A DNA stretch of 64,000 nt. Origin: JAENVT01 sp031430695 (GTDB taxonomy: Bacteria > Actinomycetota > Acidimicrobiia > Acidimicrobiales > Ilumatobacteraceae). The stretch lies in assembly GCA_031430695.1 (NCBI GenBank), contig JANPBZ010000037.1, forward strand, positions 1 to 64,000. The letters are read 5' to 3'. Below the pieces are notes generated by a model that was not told the DNA's origin, made no database searches, and saw only the letters and a list, made by a program, of their open reading frames with translations. The translations under genes and the position numbers were made by a program. How positions within the stretch are numbered: the stretch's first letter is position 1; every line of letters begins with the position of its first letter. Positions 54,450 to 63,925 of this stretch are shown here, in pieces.

Positions 54450-55007
54450 ATGTCTTTGAAAGTGCTCGCGCATCGGCACGCACTCAACGCGGCCACCGCT
54501 TTGCTGTTCGGGCTGGCCGTATGGAGACTCGGCTTCAGCCCGGAGCTTCCAGCCGTGCTCGCCTTCATCTTCGGCGGCGTCCTCTTGGCGGCGATCGACT
54601 GGAGGGTTCAGCGCCTCCCGACGAGGATCGTCTATTTCACGCTCGCCGCCGTCGGCGCCGGACTGAGCTTCGCCTCGCTGGTGCAGTGGGATTGGGTTCC
54701 CCTCGCGACAGCGGTCGCCGGCGGTGCGTTGTTCGCCAACGCCTTTTTCCTCATCTGGCTGTTCACCACAAAGTACGTCGGCATGATGATCATCGGCTTC
54801 GGAGACGTGCGGCTGGCCGCGGTACTCGGTCTGTTACTGGGCTGGTACGGCCTGCCGTATGTCCTCTATGGCGCGATCATCGGCCATCTCCTTGCGGTGC
54901 TGGTTGCCGTCGCCACGTGCATCCACAAACGCAAGCTGCACATGCGCTACTCGTTCGGCCCACCACTGATCGCGGGGGCCTTGGCGGTCGTCCTGTTCCA
55001 CGCCTAA
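54450..55007 (+). CDS. tadV: Prepilin peptidase (A24 family, TadV/CpaA-like)
   Basis: 185-residue polytopic membrane aspartic protease that cleaves Flp and TadE leaders. The two catalytic aspartates are in AIDWRVQRLPTR (about residue 49) and the GxGD-type motif GFGDVRLA (about residue 119). About six membrane helices are seen. It lacks the N-terminal methylase domain of PilD, as usual in Tad systems. It is divergent from the pilin with 131 bp between starts. ATG 54450 is preferred to the longer frame from 54408. Confidence 0.9.
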   Translation: MSLKVLAHRHALNAATALLFGLAVWRLGFSPELPAVLAFIFGGVLLAAIDWRVQRLPTRIVYFTLAAVGAGLSFASLVQWDWVPLATAVAGGALFANAFFLIWLFTTKYVGMMIIGFGDVRLAAVLGLLLGWYGLPYVLYGAIIGHLLAVLVAVATCIHKRKLHMRYSFGPPLIAGALAVVLFHA

Positions 55008-55025
55008 GAGATCAGCCGCGGTGCG

Positions 55026-55754
55026 TCATCCTCGATAGTCGGGTCCGCACCTACGGCTCCCAAAGTGTGATCGCCGCCGATCACGCCCAGCTCGCACCTG
55101 GTCAGGCAGCAGTTCCCGATGAGCACTGGCGACGGCGACGGCCGCAAGTTGCGACCGTACGCCGAGCTTTTGCAGCACGGCGCGTATCTGGGAGCGTACG
55201 GTGGTCAAGGCCACGAAATGGGCGTCGGCGATCTCGTCGGCGTTGAGGCCGTCGATCAGTGAGCCGAGCACCAGCGCCTCGCGCTGTGTCAGCCGTTCGA
55301 AGGTGGCGTGGGCGCGCAGCGCGCCCGCCCGCTCGAGCCGCAGCTCGTTGAGCAGCGCGGCGCGATCAGCCCGCCCGAGTATTGCCTCGCCGGCGATGAC
55401 ATGGCCGAGGACCTCGTCGACCTCCTCGAGCGCAGCTCCCTTGCCGATCCACCCGACGGCGCCGGCCTCGATGCACTCCGCCAGGACCATTCGACGCATC
55501 TCGGCGGTCAACATCACGACCTGCGCTCCTGTGGACAGCAGTGGTCGGATGAGCTCGATCCCGCTGCCTACGCCGCCGCCGAGGTGGAGGTCCAGGAGCA
55601 CAACCTGCGGCTGGAAGCGTTGCGCATGATCGACAACGTGGAGTGCCGTCGGCCCACTGATCGTCTCGACTTCCCAACAGCGCCCCGACAGTGCCAACTG
55701 CAACCCCATCGCCATCAACGCCTGATCCTCGACAACGAGCACCCGTCCCTTCAT
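55026..55754 (-). CDS. LuxR/NarL-family response regulator
   Basis: 242 residues. The receiver domain has the acidic pair E9-D10 and phospho-acceptor D55 in VVLLDLHLGG, then the conserved Thr (VVMLTAE) and Lys (WIGKG). The LuxR-type HTH (FERLTQREALVLGSL, then NADEIADAHFVALTTVRSQI) follows at about 150-205. The ending is basic. It overlaps the histidine kinase gene as ATGA, a cognate pair next to the pilus genes and possibly their regulator. It faces the peptidase gene convergently, 18 bp apart. Confidence 0.88.
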   Translation of the reverse strand: MKGRVLVVEDQALMAMGLQLALSGRCWEVETISGPTALHVVDHAQRFQPQVVLLDLHLGGGVGSGIELIRPLLSTGAQVVMLTAEMRRMVLAECIEAGAVGWIGKGAALEEVDEVLGHVIAGEAILGRADRAALLNELRLERAGALRAHATFERLTQREALVLGSLIDGLNADEIADAHFVALTTVRSQIRAVLQKLGVRSQLAAVAVASAHRELLPDQVRAGRDRRRSHFGSRRCGPDYRG

Positions 55755-56494
55755 CGAACGGCCGCCGGCTGAGAGGCAACGCGAGGCAACCGTGCCGACG
55801 AGCCCGATGTCGAACTGGGGAGGCCCAACGCGAATGATGCGCCACCGCCGGGCCGTTGATCGACCGTCAGCGATCCTGCCTGGTCGACCATCACTCGTCG
55901 GGCGGTGAACAGACCGAGCCCGGAACCGGAGCTCTGTGCGCCACGCCGACCACGCTTGAACATCGGTTGGCCACCGATGCGGGTGATCCCCGGACCACGG
56001 TCCTCGACAAACAGCGTGGTCGTCCCGGCGCGCGACGTCGCTCGGACATCGACCGGCGAGGGGGCGGCGTGGAGTCGAGCATTGTCCAGCAGGGCAACAA
56101 CGACCTGGGTGACCTCGTCACGGCGACCTTGCACCCGCATCCCGGTGGGCACCGCGTCACGAACCACGACGCCCAACGAGCGGGCCATGAGGATCGCCGG
56201 ACGGATCGCCTCCGCCAGATCGAAGGCAGTGCACTGCTTGGCCTGCGGCGCTAGCATGAGCCGCAACCGCCGAGCCTCCGACGCGATGGCCAGCGCCAGC
56301 TGATCGACATCAGCAGACGACAAGCGATCGCGCTGTTCGTTCAGCGCCATCGCCGCCGCCTCGATCCCGCACAGCGAGGCCCGCAGTTCGTGATTGCGCT
56401 CCAAGAGTTCGTCCGTGCCCGCGCCGCGACACCCGCCTGTCCCGTCCACGATTCTCCGTCCTGCCTCGCCGGCGCACCAGCGCCGTGACGTCAT
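55751..56494 (-). CDS. Soluble histidine kinase
   Basis: 247 residues without membrane helices. A candidate H-box is NHELRASL with H35. The HATPase_c domain shows the N-box LLDNARLHA, G1 EDRGPGI and G2 GSGLGLF. There is no sensor domain beyond about 25 residues, so the signal must come through partner proteins or another input. The response regulator overlaps its 3' end. Confidence 0.82.
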   Translation of the reverse strand: MTSRRWCAGEAGRRIVDGTGGCRGAGTDELLERNHELRASLCGIEAAAMALNEQRDRLSSADVDQLALAIASEARRLRLMLAPQAKQCTAFDLAEAIRPAILMARSLGVVVRDAVPTGMRVQGRRDEVTQVVVALLDNARLHAAPSPVDVRATSRAGTTTLFVEDRGPGITRIGGQPMFKRGRRGAQSSGSGLGLFTARRVMVDQAGSLTVDQRPGGGASFALGLPSSTSGSSARLPRVASQPAAVR

Positions 56495-57109
56495 CCGAAT
56501 ACGTCAACCCGCACTGTACGACGTCCTACCAGCCGAGGGTATGGGTCATATGGCCCAACTCGGCGAGCTTCAGCTTCACGCCGGCGACGACAATCTCGCC
56601 ACCTTCCGCCGCCCAACGGATGGCACCGGCAACCGGCTCTATCAGGCGGTCGTGACCGGGACGTGCACACAAGATGGCAGCGAACGGCTCGCTGCGCACA
56701 TGGCGCAACGCCGTCGCCAAAGCAAACCCGATGGGCGACCTCGTGTCGACTCGACCAGCTCGCCGAACAGTGTCGTGTCATCGAGCAACGCAATCCGCCG
56801 CACGATTCAATTCGCGGACAAGCACCTCAGCGCGCATGTGGAGCTGCGGGTCGATCTCACCAAGAAATCGAGATCGCTGGTGGACGTATGTAGTTACTCG
56901 CGCAGGTCACGACTCGCCGATAGAATTGAACGTTCACCCTTTGTAAGCGAATGGGTCGAATGGCCCATGGTCTATGCGGTAGCTCGTCTGTAGCTTCCTC
57001 AACACACGGAGCGGGCGTTGATCCTTCGGGCTGTACATGGTCGCCTGGCCCGGCGAGAAGCCAATGGCGAAACCACGATCCCATTCAGTCGGCCATGGCG
57101 GCAGGCGGC
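56495..57109. other. 615-bp region without a confident gene
   Basis: On the minus strand at 56526-56720 a frame reads FAAILCARPGHDRLIEPV, then AGAIRWAAEGGEIVVAG, and is continued upstream in another frame (IALLDDTTLFGELVES). This looks like a short decayed protein I cannot name. The plus strand holds only low-quality frames. The last 170 bp are the upstream region of the giant Ig-like gene, where ATGGGTC...GGCCCAT (near 56951-56968) makes a small palindrome. Confidence 0.35.
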
Positions 57110-57120
57110 AGGAGGCGGAA

Positions 57121-60100
57121 ATGGTTTCGAGGAGGTCAAGCGCGCGAGTTCTGGGTACGCGGAGTCAGGTTGGACGATGGCTGACGACTGCCCTCATCGG
57201 GGTGGCGGTGCTGACGGGACCGATGCTCATCGCCTCGCCTGCCTCGGCACTCAACATCAACTCGGCGACGTTCAGTCCCGCTTTCGCGAAGAACGGTACG
57301 GTGCTGACGCTCACCGTGAACGTGAGCAACGACGTCGACTGCGTCAAGGCCGTGAACGCCTTCGGCACACGAACGAGCACCCAGGACCCGGCCACATTCA
57401 CATATACAGCAGGCGCGGGCAACGGCGTCCAGACATCGACGATCACTGCCTACAAGGGCAGCACCACCTGTTCCACCGGATCCGGAGTCACCACAGTCAC
57501 CGGCTCGGCAAGTTATACCCTCGACAACACTGCGCCGCTCATCAACGCCACACGTGTGCCGGTCGCGAACGCGAACGGCTGGAACAACACCTCGGTCGCC
57601 GTCAACTTCACGTGCTCGGACCTAAACGCAGTCACCTCGTGCGGACCGAACGCAACGGTCTCAACCCAAGGCGCGAACCAGTCGGTCACGGGTAACGCCG
57701 TCGACGCCGCCGGCAACACCGCCTCGACCACCGTCAGCGCCATCAACGTCGACCTCACGGCACCGACGCTGACCGGCGTGCCGACAACCGCCGCCAATGC
57801 GAACGGTTGGTACAACTCGAACGTGTCGATCAACTGGACATGCACCGACGCACTGTCCGGTTTTGCGAATGGCCCCACGTGCCCCGGGAACAGCACGATC
57901 ACCGGCGAGGGCTCGAACCTCACCGCGACGGCGACAGTCGCGGACAAAGCTGGCAACTCCACGACGACGACCACGTCCCCCGTTCGCATCGACCGCACGG
58001 CGCCGGTCACTGTGGCCTCGGCGCCGCCAGCATGGAACAACACCAACCTCACCGTCACGCTGAGCGCGACGGATGCGTTGTCGGGTGTCGCGAACACCCA
58101 GTACAGCGTTGACGGTGGCGCAACGCAGACGGGCACCTCGGTACTGTTCAACACCGACGGCGACCACGTCCTCCAGTACTGGAGCACGGACCGGGCCGGC
58201 AACACCGAGACCACACGCGCGGTCCACGTCAAGATCGACAAGACGTCACCCACGATCTCGCACACCCAGTCCCCGGTGGCAAATGCCCACGGATGGAACA
58301 ACGCTGCGGTCACGATCACGTTCACCTGCAACGACACCCTGTCCGGCATCGCCTCGTGCACCGCGCCGCAGACCGTTTCCACCCAGGGCGCGAATCAAAG
58401 CAGGATCGGAGCCGCGACCGACAATGCGGGCAACGTTGCCAACGACCCCGCGACTGTCAGCATCGACACGATCGCCCCTTCGATCACGGCTGCCCCGGAT
58501 CGCGCCCCCAACGCGCTCGGCTGGTACGCAGACGATGTCACGATCACCTTCGCGTGCACCGACGCTCTTTCCGGCGTTGACACATGCCCCGGTGCAATCG
58601 GGCTCGGCGAGGGTTCGAACCAGACCGCCCAAGGCACGAGTGCGGACTCTGCCGGCAACGTTGCCAGCGCCACCGTGAACAACATCAACATCGACAAGAC
58701 CGTGCCCACGCTGATCGGCAGCCCGACGACGCCACCGGACCAGAACGGTTTCTATCGAGGCCCCGTCACGATCCACTGGACCTGCACCGACGCCCTGTCG
58801 GGCTTCGCCAGTGGTACCTGCCCCGCCAACTCCGTCATCGGTGGGAATGGCACCGGTCTGTTCGCCAGCGCGGCGGTCAGCGACAAGGCAGGCAACACCA
58901 CAGTCGCCTCGAGCAATGCGGTGAACATCGATGCGAGCGCGCCCACCACCACGTCGGATGCGCCTGCCGGCTGGCAGACCGCCGACGTCGTCGTCAATCT
59001 CAACGCCACCGATGACGGCCCATCGGGCATCCAAGACACCTTCTTTCAACTCGACGGATCCGATCCGGCTGCAGGCACCAGCGTTCTGGTCACCGAAGGC
59101 AAGCACGTGATCACCTTCTGGAGCGTCGACAACGCAGGCAACACCGAAACTCTTCAAAACGTCACCGTGGATGTCGACAAGAGCCTGCCGGGCGTCAGTC
59201 ACACCCACGTGCCGACGCCCAACGCCGCCGGATGGAACAACACCAACGTTTTGATCACCTTCACGTGCACCGACCAGGACAACTTGTCCGGACTCGCGAC
59301 CTGCACGCCCTCTAGCCAGGGTGTCACCTCGAACGGAGCGGGACAGACGGTGGCCGGAACTGCCACTGATGTCGCCGGGAACACAGCCAGCGACGTCGTC
59401 ACGGTCAACGTCGACAAAGCAGCGCCGACCATCACCGCCGCAGCCCAGGGCTCCCCGAACGCGAATGGCTGGTACGACAATCCAGTCACCGTCGACTTCA
59501 CATGCCTCGACCAGAGCGGGCTTTCAGGTGTGGCACAGTGCTCGCCTCCACAGACACTCGGTGAGGGCGCGAATCAAACGGCGTCCGGAAACGCCAAGGA
59601 CTATGCGGACAACACCGCTTCGGCAAGCGTCGAGCACATCAACGTCGACACGACGTCCCCTGAGCTCAGCGCGGCGCCCACGACAGCCCCGAACGGCGCC
59701 GACTGGTACAACGGTGACGTCACCATCGATTGGTTCTGCGACGATGCTCTCTCAGGTGTCGACGGCGACTGCCCGTCACCGACGACATTCACCACCGAGG
59801 GAACAGGTCTGAGCGTCGGGACCTCTGTCACCGATCTTGCCGGCAACACAACGAGTGCGACGAGCCCGCCGGTGTCGATCGACCGCCATGCGCCGATCAC
59901 CTCCGCCGACGCGCCGACGTCATGGACGAACCAATCGACCACCGTGCACCTCGATCCCTCCGATTCACTCTCGGGCGTGCATCACACGGCCTTCATCCTC
60001 GACGGGGCCGCAGCGCAGAACGGCACCTCAGTGATCATCAGCAGCGAAGGCGTCCATACCCTTGAATACTGGAGCGTCGACAACGCTGACAACCAAGAAG

Positions 60101-63100
60101 CACATCACATCGCCACGATCGAAATCGACCAGAGCAACCCGACCATCACTGCCAGCCAACTGCCGGATGCCAACGGTGGTGGTTGGAACAACTCCGCCGT
60201 CACGGTGACGTTTACCTGCACCGATCAGGTTGGACTCTCGGGGATCAAGTCCTGCACACAGCCGCAATCGGTCACGACCGACGGGCTCGGCCAGCAGGTC
60301 GTGGGCAACGCCGAGGACAACGCAGGTAACGCGGCGTCAACGACTCACACGGTCAACCTCGACAAGACACCTCCGACCATCTCCTCCTCGATCAGCGAGA
60401 GCCCGAATTCCGCCGGCTGGCATCGCAACCAGGTGGGCGTGTCCTTCACGTGCGCAGACGGATTGTCCGGTGTCAGCAGCTGTACTCTGCCGGCGACACT
60501 CGTTGAGGGCGCTGACCAGACCGTCTCGGGCACTGCGGTCGACAACGCCGACAACAGCGTGTCCACGACGGTGAGCGGCATCGACATCGATCTGACTGCG
60601 CCGTCCATCCAGGGCAACGTGCCGGCGCCAAACGCCGGTTGGTACAACACGGACGTCGTGGTCCACTGGGTGTGCAGCGACACGCTTTCAGGATTGGCCT
60701 CGTGCCCCAGCGACAGCACGATCACCGGCGAGGGGTCCTCATTCAGCGCCTCGGGCCAAGCTGGCGACAATGCCGACAATGTTGGATCTGCCACCGTCGG
60801 CGGCATCCACATCGACCGCACCGCCCCGATCTCGTCAGTGAACGCCCCGTCGGGATGGAGCAACACGGATGTCACCGTGCACGTTGTTGCTGGTGACAAT
60901 CTCTCCGGTACCGCCCACACCTACATCGAGGTGGACGGCGGGTCACCGGTCGCCGACGCCGACGTTGTCATCGGTGAGGGTGTGCACAACGTGCGGTTCT
61001 GGAGCGTCGACGTTGCGTCCAACGTGGAGATTGCTCAGACCGTGGTCGTGCGTGTCGACAAGACGACACCGACGATCGGCCACATCCAAACACCTGCACC
61101 GAACGGGGCTGGATGGAACAACAGCGACGTGACAGTTGGGTTCGTCTGCACCGATTCACTCTCCGGCATCGCATCGTGCACCGCACCGAGCCCCATCGTC
61201 GCCGAAACAGCCGGCACGTTGCTGACCGGGACGGCAGTCGACAATGCGGGCAACCAGGCCAGCGACGACGTCACCGTGAAGCTCGACAAGACACCGCCAA
61301 CCGTGACCGCAAGCACCGACCGCGCGGCGAACGCGCAGGGCTGGTACAGCGCCGCGGTGAACGTCACCTTCCAATGCACCGACGCCACGTCCGGCATCGC
61401 CAATTGCCCGCCAACACAGACGCTCGGTGAAGGCGCTGCACAGTCCGCCTCCGCAACTGGACACGACGTGGCCGGCAATGCCGCCACCGCCGGCGTCAGC
61501 GGCGTGAACATCGACGTGACAGCGCCGTCGCTCAGCGGAACGCCGATCACGCAGCCCAACAGCAACGGTTGGTACAAGGGCGACGTGGATGTCCACTGGA
61601 CGTGCGCGGATGCTCTCTCGGGCACCACGTGCCCAGCCGATAGCACAATCTCCGGGGAAGGCCAGAACTTCGTCGCCACAGCATCGGTCACCGACGCGGC
61701 CGGCAACACGACCGGTGCGAACAGCGCCCCAGCCGTGCGAATCGACCGCACAGCACCAGTAACCACCGCCTCGGCGCCGGGCGGCTGGGTCAACCACGCC
61801 GTCACTGTCACACTCGATTCGTCCGACGGCCTGTCAGGCGTGGCCGCCACGCAGTACTCGCTCGACGCTGCTGCCGCGCAGGACGGAACATCGGTCGAGA
61901 TCAATACCCAAGGTGACCACACTCTGGCCTATTGGAGTATCGACGCAGCGGGCAACGAGGAGGCTCACCAAACCATCTCGGTCCGGATCGACGAGACAGC
62001 GCCGACCATCAGCCACACGCAGTCTCCTGCGGCCAACGCCAACGGCTGGAACAACGGTGACGTCACCGTGACCTTCTCCTGCGCGGACGCCGGCGGAGCC
62101 GGTCTTGCCTCTTGTACATCGCCGCAAACTGTGTTGGGTGAAGGTCAGAACCTCGAGCTCCACGGCACTGCCGAGGACAATGCAGGTAACTCTGCAATCG
62201 ACACGGCGATCCTGAACATCGATCGCACCGCGCCGACGCTCAGCGAGACAACCGGACGGCGCGCGCCGAATGGCAACGGCTGGTACAACGCCCCAATCGG
62301 AATCGCCTTCTCCTGCAGCGATGCACTATCCGGTATTGCAGCATGCTCGACGACCTCCGTTACGGTCACCGACGGCGCAGGGCAACACGTCGATGGGCAC
62401 GCGACAGACGCCGCGGGCAACACCTCGAGCTCGACCGTGTCGGGTCTCAACGTCGACACTGGTGTTCCCACGATCTCCGGCGCAGCGACCACGTCGCCGA
62501 ACGGCGAAGGTTGGTACTCCGGTGACGTCGTCATCCATTGGACATGCGGCGACGACCTGTCCGGAATCGATGGGCCGTGCCCCGCGAACACCACCATCAC
62601 AGGCGAGGGCGCCGCCCTGTCGGCGACAGCCACGGTTTACGATCTCGCTGGTAACGCGGCCAGCGCAACTGTTGCCAACATCCACATCGACCGGAACGCC
62701 CCCGTGACCACGGATGACGTGTCCAGCGGTTGGCACAACTCCGCGGTGATCGTGCACTTCAGTGTCACCGACAACCTGTCCGGCCCGCATCACACGAACT
62801 TCAAGATCGACGGTGGTGCCACAGGCAGCGGCTCGTCGGTCACCGTTGGCCAAGGCAGCCACAGCGTCGCCTACTGGAGCACCGACAACGCCGGCAACCC
62901 CGAAACGGCGAAGACAGTGCTGGTCCTGGTTGACACGACGCCACCCACGATCACCGGCGCGGCGACCACTGTGCCGAACGGCAACGGCTGGTACCGGGGA
63001 CCGATCACGGTGCACTTCACGTGCGCGGACCAATCGGGCTTGTCGGGCATCGCGTCATGCCCGGTAGACGTAACGCTGAGCGGCGATGGCGCAAACCAAT

Positions 63101-63774
63101 CCGTCAGCGGGACCGCGACCGACAACGCAGGTAACCACACGTCGACCACGGTGACGGGCCTGAACCTCGACCACACGACGCCGAGCATCACGTTCCAGGG
63201 CGTCACGAATGGAGCGACCTACACGCTCGGCGCAGCGCCCACACCTTCCTGCACAGCGTCAGACGCGCTGTCTGGCGTGGCGCAACCCTGCGCCGGCACT
63301 CTCACCGGCGGCAATGCCAAGGGAGTGGGCCCGTTCAGCTACAGCGCAACGGTGACCGACCGTGCCGGCAATACCACCACGAGCACGGTCAACTACCGGA
63401 TCGGTTATCGGTTCGACGGGTTCCTACAACCCATCAACGACACAGCCCACCAGATCGGCACGAGCACAAGCATCTTCAAGGCAGGAAGCACCGTGCCGGT
63501 GAAGTTCCAGCTGCGCCGAGCCGACGGAACCGTGGTCCAGACCGTCACAGCTCCACAGTGGCTGACCCCGAGCAAGGGAGCGGCAACGTCCGCTGCCGTC
63601 GACGAGTCGCTGTACAGCGTGGCGTCCACGGGTGGAGACACGTACCGGGCGGACGGGACCACTCAGTACATCTACAACTGGGGCACCGACAAGTCTGCCG
63701 CTGGCTTCTACTGGCGCATCGGCGTCCGACTCGACGACGGGTCCACCTACTACGTCAATATCGGGCTCCGCTGA
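57121..63774 (+). CDS. Giant secreted Ig-like repeat protein with PxKF-type C-terminus
   Basis: 2217 residues. AGGAGG (57110-57115) five bases before ATG 57121 decides the start over in-frame ATGs at 57037 and 57064, and gives a signal peptide ending ASPASALN. A first Ig-like domain is followed by about 25 modules of roughly 80 residues. Most carry paired cysteines in an FTCxDxLSGxxxC pattern, as in OmpL47-like Ig folds, and AGN motifs. The modules form six A-A'-B-C units; the C modules have DGG and YWSxDxAGN. The end (FKAGSTVPVKFQL, then GTDKSAAGFYWRIGVRLDDG) is a PxKF-type module. No LPXTG or membrane anchor is seen, so attachment is unclear. Likely an adhesin or stalk. Confidence 0.88.
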   Translation: MVSRRSSARVLGTRSQVGRWLTTALIGVAVLTGPMLIASPASALNINSATFSPAFAKNGTVLTLTVNVSNDVDCVKAVNAFGTRTSTQDPATFTYTAGAGNGVQTSTITAYKGSTTCSTGSGVTTVTGSASYTLDNTAPLINATRVPVANANGWNNTSVAVNFTCSDLNAVTSCGPNATVSTQGANQSVTGNAVDAAGNTASTTVSAINVDLTAPTLTGVPTTAANANGWYNSNVSINWTCTDALSGFANGPTCPGNSTITGEGSNLTATATVADKAGNSTTTTTSPVRIDRTAPVTVASAPPAWNNTNLTVTLSATDALSGVANTQYSVDGGATQTGTSVLFNTDGDHVLQYWSTDRAGNTETTRAVHVKIDKTSPTISHTQSPVANAHGWNNAAVTITFTCNDTLSGIASCTAPQTVSTQGANQSRIGAATDNAGNVANDPATVSIDTIAPSITAAPDRAPNALGWYADDVTITFACTDALSGVDTCPGAIGLGEGSNQTAQGTSADSAGNVASATVNNINIDKTVPTLIGSPTTPPDQNGFYRGPVTIHWTCTDALSGFASGTCPANSVIGGNGTGLFASAAVSDKAGNTTVASSNAVNIDASAPTTTSDAPAGWQTADVVVNLNATDDGPSGIQDTFFQLDGSDPAAGTSVLVTEGKHVITFWSVDNAGNTETLQNVTVDVDKSLPGVSHTHVPTPNAAGWNNTNVLITFTCTDQDNLSGLATCTPSSQGVTSNGAGQTVAGTATDVAGNTASDVVTVNVDKAAPTITAAAQGSPNANGWYDNPVTVDFTCLDQSGLSGVAQCSPPQTLGEGANQTASGNAKDYADNTASASVEHINVDTTSPELSAAPTTAPNGADWYNGDVTIDWFCDDALSGVDGDCPSPTTFTTEGTGLSVGTSVTDLAGNTTSATSPPVSIDRHAPITSADAPTSWTNQSTTVHLDPSDSLSGVHHTAFILDGAAAQNGTSVIISSEGVHTLEYWSVDNADNQEAHHIATIEIDQSNPTITASQLPDANGGGWNNSAVTVTFTCTDQVGLSGIKSCTQPQSVTTDGLGQQVVGNAEDNAGNAASTTHTVNLDKTPPTISSSISESPNSAGWHRNQVGVSFTCADGLSGVSSCTLPATLVEGADQTVSGTAVDNADNSVSTTVSGIDIDLTAPSIQGNVPAPNAGWYNTDVVVHWVCSDTLSGLASCPSDSTITGEGSSFSASGQAGDNADNVGSATVGGIHIDRTAPISSVNAPSGWSNTDVTVHVVAGDNLSGTAHTYIEVDGGSPVADADVVIGEGVHNVRFWSVDVASNVEIAQTVVVRVDKTTPTIGHIQTPAPNGAGWNNSDVTVGFVCTDSLSGIASCTAPSPIVAETAGTLLTGTAVDNAGNQASDDVTVKLDKTPPTVTASTDRAANAQGWYSAAVNVTFQCTDATSGIANCPPTQTLGEGAAQSASATGHDVAGNAATAGVSGVNIDVTAPSLSGTPITQPNSNGWYKGDVDVHWTCADALSGTTCPADSTISGEGQNFVATASVTDAAGNTTGANSAPAVRIDRTAPVTTASAPGGWVNHAVTVTLDSSDGLSGVAATQYSLDAAAAQDGTSVEINTQGDHTLAYWSIDAAGNEEAHQTISVRIDETAPTISHTQSPAANANGWNNGDVTVTFSCADAGGAGLASCTSPQTVLGEGQNLELHGTAEDNAGNSAIDTAILNIDRTAPTLSETTGRRAPNGNGWYNAPIGIAFSCSDALSGIAACSTTSVTVTDGAGQHVDGHATDAAGNTSSSTVSGLNVDTGVPTISGAATTSPNGEGWYSGDVVIHWTCGDDLSGIDGPCPANTTITGEGAALSATATVYDLAGNAASATVANIHIDRNAPVTTDDVSSGWHNSAVIVHFSVTDNLSGPHHTNFKIDGGATGSGSSVTVGQGSHSVAYWSTDNAGNPETAKTVLVLVDTTPPTITGAATTVPNGNGWYRGPITVHFTCADQSGLSGIASCPVDVTLSGDGANQSVSGTATDNAGNHTSTTVTGLNLDHTTPSITFQGVTNGATYTLGAAPTPSCTASDALSGVAQPCAGTLTGGNAKGVGPFSYSATVTDRAGNTTTSTVNYRIGYRFDGFLQPINDTAHQIGTSTSIFKAGSTVPVKFQLRRADGTVVQTVTAPQWLTPSKGAATSAAVDESLYSVASTGGDTYRADGTTQYIYNWGTDKSAAGFYWRIGVRLDDGSTYYVNIGLR
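57529..63175 (+). repeat. Six higher-order repeats of about 940 bp
   Basis: The C modules of the giant gene begin near 58004, 58945, 59897, 60829, 61758 and 62704, a spacing of 929-952 bp (about 313 codons). Each unit holds four Ig-like modules in the order A, A', B, C, except the first unit, which lacks A'. The units have diverged at DNA level but keep the module order, so the array is old rather than freshly amplified. Confidence 0.8.
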
Positions 63775-63808
63775 CCTCACGATCTTGGCTCGGCCTAGGT
63801 CGGTGCGA

Positions 63809-63840
63809 TCCCGTCTCCGACCGACGGGACTGATTTTCCT
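63809..63840 (+). terminator. Terminator after the giant gene
   Basis: TCCCGTC (63809-63815) and GACGGGA (63823-63829) form a perfect 7-bp stem with a 7-base loop, followed by CTGATTTTCCT. It lies 35 bp after the giant gene's stop. Confidence 0.65.
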
Positions 63841-63882
63841 GATGCGTTCGAGCGTCGATATCGATTTTGACCTGGTACTACG

Positions 63883-63925
63883 TGGAGCTGAGGGAGTTGA
63901 ACCCCTGACCCCTTCCATGCCATGG
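63883..63925 (-). other. 3' half of tRNA-Ala(GGC), att-like remnant
   Basis: Minus strand, 43 bases: the anticodon loop ATGGCAT with its 3' stem, variable region, T arm (GGGGTTCAACTCCC) and acceptor 3' strand CAGCTCCA match tRNA-Ala(GGC). The 5' half is absent: sequence before the anticodon loop does not pair with the stem, and no D arm is found. One C is missing from the T stem compared with the expected CCCCT. CCA is not encoded. A 3' half starting at the anticodon is the classic attachment-site duplicate left by a tRNA-integrating element. Confidence 0.6.

Noticed and set aside
57037..57120. Earlier start of the giant Ig-like protein
   Set aside because: It would put 28 charged residues before the signal peptide. 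AGGAGG at 57110-57115 points to ATG 57121.
57529..63175. CRISPR or tandem satellite DNA
   Set aside because: The periodicity is at protein-module level inside one open frame, with diverged DNA and no constant repeat-spacer pattern.
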